Shown: positions 24,975-33,180 of the stretch, one piece after another
Position numbering within the stretch: the stretch's first letter is position 1
Layout of the letters: each line of letters begins with the position of its first letter
DNA from: Thalassococcus_A lentus
GTDB taxonomy: Bacteria; Pseudomonadota; Alphaproteobacteria; Rhodobacterales; Rhodobacteraceae
Direction of reading: 5' to 3'
Assembly: GCF_028023555.1 (NCBI RefSeq)
Contig: NZ_JAQIOY010000010.1
Span: forward strand, 1 to 64,000
Length of the DNA: 64,000 bases
The notes under the pieces: generated by a model
Told to the model about the DNA's origin: nothing
The model's database searches: none
What the model saw: only the letters and a program-made list of their open reading frames with translations
Translations under genes and position numbers: made by a program

Positions 24975-26489
24975 ATGGATCCAGTCATTTTGTGGTTCAA
25001 GCGCGATTTGCGACTGACCGATCACGCCGCATTGGTGCGAGCGTCCGAGATCGGCGCGCCAATCCCGGTTTTTATCGTTGAACCTGACTATTGGCAGCGG
25101 CCGGATACCTCGGGACGTCAGTGGGCCTTTTTGTGCGAAACGCTGGAGGATCTGCAGGGCCAATTGCGGTCAAAGGGCTCTGATCTGATCGTTCGGGTGG
25201 GGGCGGCCGTTGAGGTGCTGGCCGGGCTATGCCGTGAAACCGGGGCCCGGCAGATCGTCAGTCATGAAGAAACGGGCAACGCATGGACATTCGGACGCGA
25301 CCAAAAGGTTGCGCAATGGGCCGGGGCGCATGGTGTGCACTGGACAGAGCTGCCCCAGTCAGCCGTACGGCGCGGCGCACATGATCGTGACCGCTGGGCG
25401 GCTGCGCGCAATGCGTGGATGTCGGAGCCGATAATCCCGGCGCCCCGGTCTTTACCACCTGTGGCCCTCGACAGCCGCGCACTCGGCGATGCCGGACCTG
25501 CAACGCGCTCCGATCCTTGTCCGGATCGCCAGAAGGGGGGGCGCAGCCGGGCTTTGCGTCTGCAGGAAACCTTTGTCTCTTCGCGGTCCCGAACCTATCG
25601 GCGGGGCATGTCATCGCCGCTGGAAGGGGCTCAGGTCTGTTCACGCCTGTCGCCACATCTGGCGCTGGGCGCCGTCTCGGTCCGTGAGGCTGTGCAAGTC
25701 TGTGCGCAGGAACAGCGCAGTCTGAAGGGCAGCCGTGATCCCCGCCGCGAAGGTCTGAAGAGCTACCAATCCCGGTTGGCCTGGAGGGATCACTTCATTC
25801 AGAAACTGGAGGATGAGCCTGCACTGGAGCAGCGCTGTATGCACCCGGCCTTTGAAGGTTTGCGCCCGGTGCAATCAGATGCAGAGCGGCTCGATGCATG
25901 GCGTAAGGGCGAGACTGGGATTCCCTTTGTTGATGCCTGTATGCGTTCGCTGATCGCAACAGGATGGCTGAATTTCAGGATGCGTTCGATGCTGATGAGC
26001 TTTGCCTCCTATCATCTGTGGCTGGACTGGCGCGCAACCGGACAGCATCTGGCGCGGATGTTCACCGACTACGAACCGGGCATCCATTGGAGTCAGGTTC
26101 AAATGCAGTCCGGGACCACGGGAATCAACACGCCGCGCATCTACAATCCGGTCAAGCAGGGCAGGGATCAGGACAGTACAGGGGCTTTCACCCGTCGCTG
26201 GGTGCCGGAATTGCGCGGTGTGCCGGATGCGCTGTTGCACGAGCCGTGGCGATGGGAAGGGCAATTGCACTATCCCGCGCCGGTGGTGGATGTGGCTGAA
26301 GCGGCCCGTCAGGCGCGCGATCAGATATGGGCCAAACGTAAAGAGGCAGGCTTTGCCAAAGAGGCGGCGCGCGTTGTGCGCAAGCACGCCTCTCGCAAGG
26401 ATCCGCAGCGCCATTTTGTAAATGACAGGGCACCGCGCAAGCCGCGCCCCAAACCCCGCGACAATCGCCAGATGAGCTTTGATCTGTAG
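24975..26489 (+). CDS. Cryptochrome/photolyase family protein
   Basis: 504 residues. The N-terminal photolyase domain begins ILWFKRDLRLTDHAAL. The C-terminal FAD domain carries TGIPFVDACMRSLIATGWLNFRMR and RIYNPVKQGRDQD...FTRRWVPEL. The stretch aligned with the canonical GGWQW-ASTGTDA FAD loop reads IHWSQVQMQSGTTGIN instead, so it belongs to a different branch from E. coli PhrB. Repair of UV-induced pyrimidine dimers is likely, but a light-sensing role is possible. It overlaps by one base the DUF2256 gene and is divergent from pepN (103-bp gap). Confidence 0.9.
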   Translation: MDPVILWFKRDLRLTDHAALVRASEIGAPIPVFIVEPDYWQRPDTSGRQWAFLCETLEDLQGQLRSKGSDLIVRVGAAVEVLAGLCRETGARQIVSHEETGNAWTFGRDQKVAQWAGAHGVHWTELPQSAVRRGAHDRDRWAAARNAWMSEPIIPAPRSLPPVALDSRALGDAGPATRSDPCPDRQKGGRSRALRLQETFVSSRSRTYRRGMSSPLEGAQVCSRLSPHLALGAVSVREAVQVCAQEQRSLKGSRDPRREGLKSYQSRLAWRDHFIQKLEDEPALEQRCMHPAFEGLRPVQSDAERLDAWRKGETGIPFVDACMRSLIATGWLNFRMRSMLMSFASYHLWLDWRATGQHLARMFTDYEPGIHWSQVQMQSGTTGINTPRIYNPVKQGRDQDSTGAFTRRWVPELRGVPDALLHEPWRWEGQLHYPAPVVDVAEAARQARDQIWAKRKEAGFAKEAARVVRKHASRKDPQRHFVNDRAPRKPRPKPRDNRQMSFDL

Positions 26490-26644
26490 TGCCGCGCGGG
26501 GTTAAGAAATCAGATTTGCCGGTCAAAACCTGCGCCACATGCGGCAAGCCGTTCACGTGGCGCAAGAAATGGGCAAAGGTCTGGGAAGAGGTGCGCTACT
26601 GCTCTGACCGATGCCGCCGCGAAAAGCGGAGCCAGGGCGCATAG
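26489..26644 (+). CDS. Small DUF2256 zinc-ribbon-like protein
   Basis: 51 residues from a GTG start that overlaps the photolyase TAG stop (TAGTG). It reads MPRGVKKSDLPVKTCATCGK, then PFTWRKKWAKVWEEVRYCSD and RCRREKRSQGA. The CATCGKPFTWRKKW...VRYCSDRC arrangement is the DUF2256 signature, with two Cys pairs likely to bind zinc. DUF2256 genes are often found next to photolyase or cryptochrome genes, so a shared function is probable. The overlap suggests translational coupling. Confidence 0.9.
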   Translation: MPRGVKKSDLPVKTCATCGKPFTWRKKWAKVWEEVRYCSDRCRREKRSQGA

Positions 26645-26692
26645 CGCCTTGGTCGCTGGATTGTCTGTCTCAGGACAGGCTGTTCGCGATGA

Positions 26693-29600
26693 CTACTCGG
26701 CCGCGCGCAGCGGCAGTTCTGGCTGGCGATCATCGGTGCTTTCATCATCATCCCAGATGATTTCCGGCGATGTGACCCGGCGTGCTTCGCGCTGCAGGGC
26801 CCAATCACGGGCGATTCGGCTGCCACGCCCCAGCGACAGTTTGGCCAGAAGGCGCGCAAACCACATTGCATAGGTTGTGAACCAAACCCGAAGGGCCAGC
26901 ATCGAGGGGGTGAAGACCAAGGTCAGCACAGTCGCGATGCCCAATCCAAAGACAACCGCCGTTGCGAGGTTCTTCCACCACAGCGCTGTTGGGCTATCGA
27001 TGGAAAAGCCGCCCACAAAGAAATCGAGGCTAAGGCCAAACATCATCGGGGCCAGACCGGCCATTGTTGTGATGGTGGTCAGCAGAACCGGACGGATGCG
27101 ATCTTCGGCGGTGCGAATGATGGCTTCAATCCGGGGCATGAAGCGCGCGTAGTCCTGATAGGTATCAATCAGAACAATGTTGTTGTTCACCACGATCCCC
27201 GCCAAAGCCACGATGCCCGTGCCGGTCATGATGATCGAGAAATACTGCCCCATGACCAACATGCCGATCAGAACGCCGGTCGTGGACAACACCACCGCCA
27301 ACAGAACCAGTGTCGCGTTGTAGAAGCTGTTGAACTGAGCCAGCAGAATGATGAACATCAACCCCAAGGCGGCGGCAAAGGCCGAAGAGAGGAAGGCTTG
27401 GCTTTCGGCCTGATCTTCCTGATCGCCGGTCCACTCCCATTCTACACCGAGGGGGAACGGGTTTGTTTCAAGCCAGCCCCCCAAAAAGGCGATGCGTTCG
27501 TTCGGGTTCAAAACAGACGCGCGCAAATCGCCAGCGTCTGCCAGTTTCTCCAATTCGTCCACATCGGCTCCGGGAGCAACGGAATAGGTTGTGCCGCCAA
27601 GTTCCAGCGTTTTGTCGCCAATACTGTCTGTCTCGCTGCCATAGCCCAAAATTTCGGTCTCGTTCGGCGGGCCTACGACGAATGAGACCAATCCGGGCGC
27701 TACATCCGCCTTCACATCGAAATAGCGCTTTTGGTCGATGCGGTTGATCTCGGCCAGTTTTTCGACTGGCTCGCGCGTGATGAAGTTGGCCAGTGGCACC
27801 AAGCCGCCGGGGGTGCGCACCTTCAGGCTGTCGAGCGTTGACAAAACGCGGTCTTCTTCTGGAAGGCGCACACGGATCTCGATTTCCTCGTCCGAGCTGT
27901 CGACTCTCATGGTGTCGAGCAGGATGCCCCGTGTGACCAGCTGAACCATAGCGCCAACGGTTGCCACGTCTGCCCCGAACCGGCCCGCTTCTTCTACGTC
28001 GACGTTGATCTTCCAGTCGATGCCGGGCAGGGGGCGTGTGTCTTCGATCAGGGTCAGGCCCGGTGTTGCCTCGAATTTTGCACGGGCCACCTGGGCAGCA
28101 TCCAGCAGGTCATTCCAACTGTCGCCTTTCAAACGCAGATGAACAGGTTTGCCCGATGCGGGCCCCTGCGTCAGCGACAGAATGTCGATCTGAATACCGG
28201 GGATTGTCCCGAGGGCGCGGGTCAAATCCTCTAGGATCACATCACCATCAAGCTGCTCCAGCGTGATGTCATTGCGGGTCATTGCAAAGGCGGCGCGGTC
28301 ATCCCATGGGATCGTTTCGAGCTGAATTTGCCCAATGGTGTCCTTTGGTGCTTCGGCTCCGCCAGTGTTGTTGCCAAGTCCGCCTTCGCCGGCAAAAGAG
28401 AATGCGCTGTCGATGCCGGGATGCGCCAGCACGATTGCTTCTGCGCGTTTGACCAGCGCATCTTTTTCTTCGAGCGACAGGTTTCCGCGTGCCCGCACAT
28501 AAACGATGGCTTGTTCCGGTTCGCTTTCGACAAAGAATTCAACGCCGTTGTTGTTCTCACCGAAATAAGCAAACACGTTCATTACGAAAAAGATCACTGC
28601 GCCGATGGTAACCAGCGGCATGATCGGGTTGCCGGTCACCGCTGTAATGAACCAGCCAAAGGGTGTGCGCCGATAGCCACTGTCCACTCGTTTGGGTGCC
28701 CGGCGAATGGCTGCGGCGTCCAACACGATGGAGCTGATTGCGCCAAACAGAAGGAACAAGGCGATGCCCGGCACATAGGCCATAAACCCACTCCAGAACG
28801 GCGTGAACAGGTAGGCCGGGTTCAGCGACATCATCGCTCCGACAAACAGACCAAGGATGGCAAATGGCACCAAGGCCACCCGAACATACCACGGTGTTGA
28901 TGCGCGCAGGGCTGCGCCCGAGCGGGTGATCAGGCGCGAAAACCGGCCAGTGACGCCGCCCATGACTGGCAGGTACACCAGCGCAACGACCAAAGATGCC
29001 GACAGGACAAAGATCAGCGTGACCGGCAGCATACCCATGAATTGGCCGGGAACGCCGGGCCAGAACAGCATGGGCAGGAAAGCGCAGAGCGTTGTTGCCG
29101 TCGATGAAACCACGGGCCAGAACATGCGCTTGGCCGCCTCAACATATGCGTGCATGGGCCCTGTGCCTTCGGCGATGCGTTTGTCTGCGTATTCAACCAC
29201 CACGATGGCGCCGTCCACCAGCATGCCCACCGCAAGGATCAGGCCAAACATCACGATGTTCGAAACCGTCACGCCCATCAGCGCCAGCAAAGCAAAGCAC
29301 AGCAGGAACGACGTTGGGATCGCAAAGCCAACCAACAGGGCTGGGCGCAATCCAAGTGCGGCCAGTACGACGATCATCACCAGCGCAATCGCTGTCAGCA
29401 CCGAGCCTTCGAGCTGGCTGACCATGGATCCGACCTGACGGCTTTGGTCATTTGACGCGCCCACGTCCAGAACAGCGCGCAATTCCTCGGGCCAGTCCTT
29501 TTCGGCCTTGGCAATGACCGAACGCACTTCTTCTGCGGTGTCGATGATGTTGAAGCCTTTGCGTTTGACCACTTGCAGCGCGACGGTTGTTTCGCCGTTA

Positions 29601-30418
29601 AAGCGCGCCGTGCCGGCCCGGTCCTCGAAGGTCAGCCGGATTTCGGCCAGATCCCCAAGGGTCACAACCCGGTCGCCATTGACCTTGACCGGCAGTTCAT
29701 AAACGTCTTGCTGATCGTCAAAGCTGGACGGGATCTTCACCGCGAAAGAGCCCTGCGCGGTTTCCACTTCGCCCGCCGCGATCAGCTGGTTGTTATTTTG
29801 AACCACCGAAATCAATTCGCCGGCGGTGACGTTGTAGCTTTCGAGTTTAAGTGGATCGATCACCACTTCGAGCATCTCGTCCCGGTTGCCGGCAATCCCG
29901 GCTTCGAGAACAGCATCCAGTCCTTCTATGTCGTCCTGAAGATCCTTGGCAATTTTGGCCATCGTGCGTTCCGGCACGGGGCCGGACAGGTTCACAATGA
30001 TGATCGGGAATTCGGAAAAGTTGATTTCGTTGATCGAATAGGTTTCCGCACCCTCAGGAAAGAAGGACTCTGCCTTGCCCATGGCGTCGCGCACGTCGGC
30101 CATGATCTTGGTCTTGTCCCAGCCGAATTCGAATTCGAGTGCCACACCAGCATAGTTTTCGGCGGCCGTGCCTGACATGCTTTTCAGACCGTCCAGATCC
30201 GACAGTTCGGCTTCCATCGGTTTGACCAGCAGTGTTTCGCTGTCTGCCGCGGAAATGCCGGGGAACTGCACCGAAACGAACAGCGCCGGAATTTCGATGT
30301 CCGGCTCGCCTTCCTTGGGCAGTGCGATGTAGGAATAGCCGCCGACAAGGATCGACAAAGCGATAAAAGCCAGGATCATCCTGGCCCGTGACGCGGCCCA
30401 GTCTACAACACCGGTCAT
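26693..30418 (-). CDS. RND-family efflux pump, inner-membrane transporter
   Basis: 1241 residues, about 200 longer than AcrB. Proton-driven trimeric exporter. N-terminal helix, two large periplasmic loops, and the TM4 motif GMLVDGAIVVVEYADK with one acidic residue (Asp402; AcrB has two). TM10 reads GIVVNNNIVLIDTY in place of the Lys-bearing form, a common RND variant. Odd feature: two extra hydrophobic segments (about 509-531 and 541-567) lie between TM6 and TM7. Its ATG overlaps the adaptor stop by 4 nt (ATGA). No TolC-type outer membrane gene is adjacent. Substrate unknown. Confidence 0.93.
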   Translation of the reverse strand: MTGVVDWAASRARMILAFIALSILVGGYSYIALPKEGEPDIEIPALFVSVQFPGISAADSETLLVKPMEAELSDLDGLKSMSGTAAENYAGVALEFEFGWDKTKIMADVRDAMGKAESFFPEGAETYSINEINFSEFPIIIVNLSGPVPERTMAKIAKDLQDDIEGLDAVLEAGIAGNRDEMLEVVIDPLKLESYNVTAGELISVVQNNNQLIAAGEVETAQGSFAVKIPSSFDDQQDVYELPVKVNGDRVVTLGDLAEIRLTFEDRAGTARFNGETTVALQVVKRKGFNIIDTAEEVRSVIAKAEKDWPEELRAVLDVGASNDQSRQVGSMVSQLEGSVLTAIALVMIVVLAALGLRPALLVGFAIPTSFLLCFALLALMGVTVSNIVMFGLILAVGMLVDGAIVVVEYADKRIAEGTGPMHAYVEAAKRMFWPVVSSTATTLCAFLPMLFWPGVPGQFMGMLPVTLIFVLSASLVVALVYLPVMGGVTGRFSRLITRSGAALRASTPWYVRVALVPFAILGLFVGAMMSLNPAYLFTPFWSGFMAYVPGIALFLLFGAISSIVLDAAAIRRAPKRVDSGYRRTPFGWFITAVTGNPIMPLVTIGAVIFFVMNVFAYFGENNNGVEFFVESEPEQAIVYVRARGNLSLEEKDALVKRAEAIVLAHPGIDSAFSFAGEGGLGNNTGGAEAPKDTIGQIQLETIPWDDRAAFAMTRNDITLEQLDGDVILEDLTRALGTIPGIQIDILSLTQGPASGKPVHLRLKGDSWNDLLDAAQVARAKFEATPGLTLIEDTRPLPGIDWKINVDVEEAGRFGADVATVGAMVQLVTRGILLDTMRVDSSDEEIEIRVRLPEEDRVLSTLDSLKVRTPGGLVPLANFITREPVEKLAEINRIDQKRYFDVKADVAPGLVSFVVGPPNETEILGYGSETDSIGDKTLELGGTTYSVAPGADVDELEKLADAGDLRASVLNPNERIAFLGGWLETNPFPLGVEWEWTGDQEDQAESQAFLSSAFAAALGLMFIILLAQFNSFYNATLVLLAVVLSTTGVLIGMLVMGQYFSIIMTGTGIVALAGIVVNNNIVLIDTYQDYARFMPRIEAIIRTAEDRIRPVLLTTITTMAGLAPMMFGLSLDFFVGGFSIDSPTALWWKNLATAVVFGLGIATVLTLVFTPSMLALRVWFTTYAMWFARLLAKLSLGRGSRIARDWALQREARRVTSPEIIWDDDESTDDRQPELPLRAAE

Positions 30419-32202
30419 TGGATGACCTCCTCAAAACTGGGCGCGACAGGCACACCGTCGGTCACGAACTCCTGTCCGACGGTAATCACATCCACTTGGT
30501 CAGGCAGACCGGTCACCCAGACGCCATCGCGGGTGTCGCGCAGCAGTTTTACCGGGTTGAACAGGGCCAATCCGTCGGCATCAATGCTTCGCACGCCCAG
30601 ATCGCCTTCGTCGTTCAGGGTCAAAGCCGATTGCGGGAGCAGGTGTGCAGGCGCGCCTTCGGCCTCGATCGCGATTGCGGCAGTCTGGCCGTCGCGGATC
30701 AGCAGGTCTGCATTTTCGGCTGTCAGTTCCACACGGAAGGTGCGTGTCACCGGATCGGCACTGCGCGACACGAAGGAAACCTGCCCCACAACTTCGGTGT
30801 CACCGACCAACCGCGCTCCGGCGCGCGCGCCCAGTTCGACGCGGGCGACATCCACTTCGGGGACAAAGCCCACGATCTTGATCGGGTTCAGCTGAATGAT
30901 CGTCGCGCAGACGCCGCCGGGCTGCATCAGCGCGCCCAACTCTGCCGTGTCGGTCTCCAACAGGCCCGAGAACGGCGCGGTGATGCTCAGGCGGTCAATT
31001 TCCTTGTCGGTCGTGGCCAATGCCGCCTCGGCGGATTGAATGCCAGCGCGGGCGTTTTCTTCGCCGGAAAGGGCTGCCTCGATGGCGGCAAGCGCCCCCT
31101 CAAGCGAGGCTTTGGCACTGATGACCGCCGCGCGCGCGCCTTCGACGCTGCTGAGTGCGGTTTCCACACCGGCGCGTGCGTTTTCGACCTGGCTTTGTGC
31201 AGCCTGAACGCCCGCGATGGCGGACTCCACATCTGACCGTGCTGTTTCGACACCGGCCCGTGCGCCTTCAACCTGGCTTTTGGCGGCCTGGATGCCTGCC
31301 TCTGCGCTCTTGAGGCCGGACAGTGCCGATTGAACCTGCGCCTTCGATGACTCATAGGCCGCTTCTGCCGATGCCAGTCTTGTTTGCGCGGCAAATCCAT
31401 CGCGGGCCAGTTGGCGCGCTGCGTTCAGATTGATCTCGGCTTCCTTGACGCGGGCCTGCGCTTCAAGCAGCCGTGCCTCGGCCTCTGGATAGCGGGCTTC
31501 TGCCTCAGCAAGGCGGGCCGTGGTTTCGGGGATCTTCGCCTTTGCCTCTGCCAGTCGCGCTTCTGAGGCTGGAATGCGGGCGCGCGCCTCGAGAAGACGG
31601 GCCTCGGCCTCGGGTACGCGGGAACGTGCTTCCAGCAAACGCGCTTCGGCGGCGGGTACACCGGCTTCGGCCTCCGCGATGCGGGCCTTTGCTGCCGGTA
31701 CCTGCGCGCGTGCTTCGGCGAGACGGGCACCTGCTTCTGGCACGCGTGAATTTGCTTCGGCCAATCGGGCCTGCGCTTCCTGCTTGGACACGCGGCGCGT
31801 GCCAGTGTCGATTTCACACATCATTTGCCCGGCTTCGACAAATGTGCCGCGGCGCAGGGGCTCAGACACGATCTTGCCGCTGGTTTCGGCCCGGACTTCA
31901 ACTTGGCGCAGGGCCTCGGTTTCGCCGCGCAGGATGACCGCGCTGTCGATTTCCTGTGCGGTCGACCGCATGGCCATCACGCGCACAGTGCCTTCGGGCA
32001 GCGCTGTTTGCTGGTCATCCTCTTCCGGAGCGGCGGCAACATCTTCGGCTTCACCGTCTGTGGCAGTCTGTTCCGCATCGCCGCCCAGCAACGCGGCTGG
32101 TGTGTAGGCACGGGTGAATTCCTGCAGGCGATCCCGCTCAAGGACGAGCACGTACAAAAAGCCCATCACGAGGAGCGCTGTGATTACTGGAATGATCCGC
32201 AT
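30415..32202 (-). CDS. RND membrane-fusion adaptor with a 14-residue repeat hairpin
   Basis: 595-residue periplasmic adaptor. An N-terminal membrane anchor (about 3-21) and an acidic linker lead to a lipoyl half-motif (VEVRAETSGKIV, 101-112). A very long coiled-coil hairpin (about 141-400) follows, then the returning lipoyl half (ITAPFSGLL) and the beta-barrel/membrane-proximal domains. The ascending arm holds prolines at 155, 169, 183, 197, 211, 225 and 239, exactly 14 apart. The descending arm repeats a 14-residue unit ending in Gly (303, 317, 331, 345, 387; Ala at 359 and 373). The tip LARDGFAAQTRLASAEAAYE resembles the TolC-docking region of AcrA. The open frame upstream of 32202 is only antisense to yfgM. 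Confidence 0.92.
   Translation of the reverse strand: MRIIPVITALLVMGFLYVLVLERDRLQEFTRAYTPAALLGGDAEQTATDGEAEDVAAAPEEDDQQTALPEGTVRVMAMRSTAQEIDSAVILRGETEALRQVEVRAETSGKIVSEPLRRGTFVEAGQMMCEIDTGTRRVSKQEAQARLAEANSRVPEAGARLAEARAQVPAAKARIAEAEAGVPAAEARLLEARSRVPEAEARLLEARARIPASEARLAEAKAKIPETTARLAEAEARYPEAEARLLEAQARVKEAEINLNAARQLARDGFAAQTRLASAEAAYESSKAQVQSALSGLKSAEAGIQAAKSQVEGARAGVETARSDVESAIAGVQAAQSQVENARAGVETALSSVEGARAAVISAKASLEGALAAIEAALSGEENARAGIQSAEAALATTDKEIDRLSITAPFSGLLETDTAELGALMQPGGVCATIIQLNPIKIVGFVPEVDVARVELGARAGARLVGDTEVVGQVSFVSRSADPVTRTFRVELTAENADLLIRDGQTAAIAIEAEGAPAHLLPQSALTLNDEGDLGVRSIDADGLALFNPVKLLRDTRDGVWVTGLPDQVDVITVGQEFVTDGVPVAPSFEEVIQ
31003..31335 (-). repeat. Descending-arm 14-residue repeats of the adaptor
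   Basis: Codons 290-400 of the adaptor. About eight tandem 42-bp units encode sequences such as IQAAKSQVEGARAG, VETARSDVESAIAG and VQAAQSQVENARAG. Glycine or alanine closes each unit at a 14-residue interval, with no proline. Confidence 0.85.
31447..31782 (-). repeat. Ascending-arm proline-phased 14-residue repeats of the adaptor
   Basis: Codons 141-252 of the adaptor. Seven units such as VPEAEARLLEARAR and IPASEARLAEAKAK, each with Pro at position 2 and a 42-bp DNA period. The exact phase suggests recent expansion by duplication of a unit or strong structural selection. Confidence 0.9.
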
Positions 32203-32208
32203 CTGACT

Positions 32209-32237
32209 TATCCACTTTTGTGCCGCATGGCTGTCAA
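32209..32237 (-). promoter_or_regulatory. Candidate promoter for the RND operon
   Basis: Minus strand: consensus -35 TTGACA (32232-32237), 17-bp spacer, -10-like TGGATA (32209-32214). The predicted start of transcription would be at or next to the adaptor ATG (32202), implying a leaderless or very short-leader mRNA. An alternative weaker promoter overlaps the palindrome at 32293. Confidence 0.45.
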
Positions 32238-32292
32238 TGTTACGACGCGTTACATAGGCCGCGTTCTGCCAAGGCCAATACGCCCAACTCTC

Positions 32293-32308
32293 TAAACTGT
32301 CCAGTTTA
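32293..32308. promoter_or_regulatory. 16-bp palindrome upstream of the RND operon
   Basis: TAAACTG-TC-CAGTTTA: 7-bp perfect arms with a 2-bp centre, about 90 bp before the adaptor start and 184 bp before yfgM. Size and symmetry fit a TetR-family operator. The minus strand holds TGGACA within it, followed after 17 bp by TATTGG, a possible promoter that the bound repressor would cover. No regulator gene is adjacent. Confidence 0.6.
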
Positions 32309-32491
32309 GTTTTAGGGTTGGAAGGTGGTTTCTTCAAGGCGCAGCCGTGGATTTGTGGTGACTGCGAAGCATTTTCCGGCAAGCTGCCGCGCATGCGGGC
32401 AGGAGTCCTCCCTTGGCACTGGCGTGGACCCACGCTAAGAGAGGTCAAAGCACGGCCGTCAAAAAGGGCGGCGCATCGGCAGGGGGCCCGC

Positions 32492-33148
32492 GTGAGCGAT
32501 ACCGACAGTTTCATTGAAGAGGTGACAGAAGAGGTCCGCCGTGACCGGCTTTTCGCCACCATGCGCAAGTACGGATGGATTGCCATCCTCGCGGTTGTTC
32601 TGATTGTTGGCGGTGCCGCGTGGCGCGAGTACAGCAAGGCCCAGACCGAAGCACGCGCGCAGGCCTTTGGCGATTCCATTCTGTCCGCTCTGGAAGGCGA
32701 AGACGAAGCCGCTCGTATCGATGCGCTCAACGCGATCGAGGCACCGAGCAGTGACGGCAACGCGATCCTGCAATTGCTGATCGCGGCAGAAGAGGGCAGC
32801 GCTGGTCGTGACGGCGATTCCGTCGCGCGCCTCAAAGCCGTATCGGACAATGCCGAAGTTCCACAGATTTACCGCCAGATTGCCAGCTTCAAGGCACTGA
32901 CCCGCACCGATGGCGGACTGAGTGCCGATGAACGCCGTGCCGGGCTTGAGGCGCTGGCGATTCCGGGCCAGCCCCTGCGCGTTCTGGCCGAAGAACAATT
33001 GGCGTTGCTGGACATTGAAACCGGCAATGCAGAGGCGGCGCTGGAGCGACTAATTCAGCTTTCGCAGGATTCAGAGGCAACGGCAGGCTTGCGCCGTCGT
33101 GCTTCACAGTTGATTGTGGCCTTGGGCGGCGAGCCGCAGAGCGGCTGA
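32492..33148 (+). CDS. YfgM-like TPR-type envelope protein
   Basis: 218 residues. A short cytoplasmic N-terminus (SDTDSFIEEVTEEVRRDRLFATMRKYGW) is followed by one membrane helix (about 27-44) and a periplasmic helical domain with TPR-like repeats. This matches the YfgM/TPR_21 family, a SecYEG-associated periplasmic chaperone in E. coli. It starts with GTG preceded by AGGGGG. It heads a cluster with bamB and der in the same order as E. coli yfgM-bamB-der. Confidence 0.88.
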   Translation: MSDTDSFIEEVTEEVRRDRLFATMRKYGWIAILAVVLIVGGAAWREYSKAQTEARAQAFGDSILSALEGEDEAARIDALNAIEAPSSDGNAILQLLIAAEEGSAGRDGDSVARLKAVSDNAEVPQIYRQIASFKALTRTDGGLSADERRAGLEALAIPGQPLRVLAEEQLALLDIETGNAEAALERLIQLSQDSEATAGLRRRASQLIVALGGEPQSG

Positions 33149-33180
33149 ACCGACGCACAGGCCTGGCAGGAGGGCAGCGA

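Noticed and set aside
30415..32850. Extended adaptor start giving 811 residues
   Set aside because: The first 216 codons lie antisense to yfgM and show no family similarity; the start at 32202 yields the membrane anchor.
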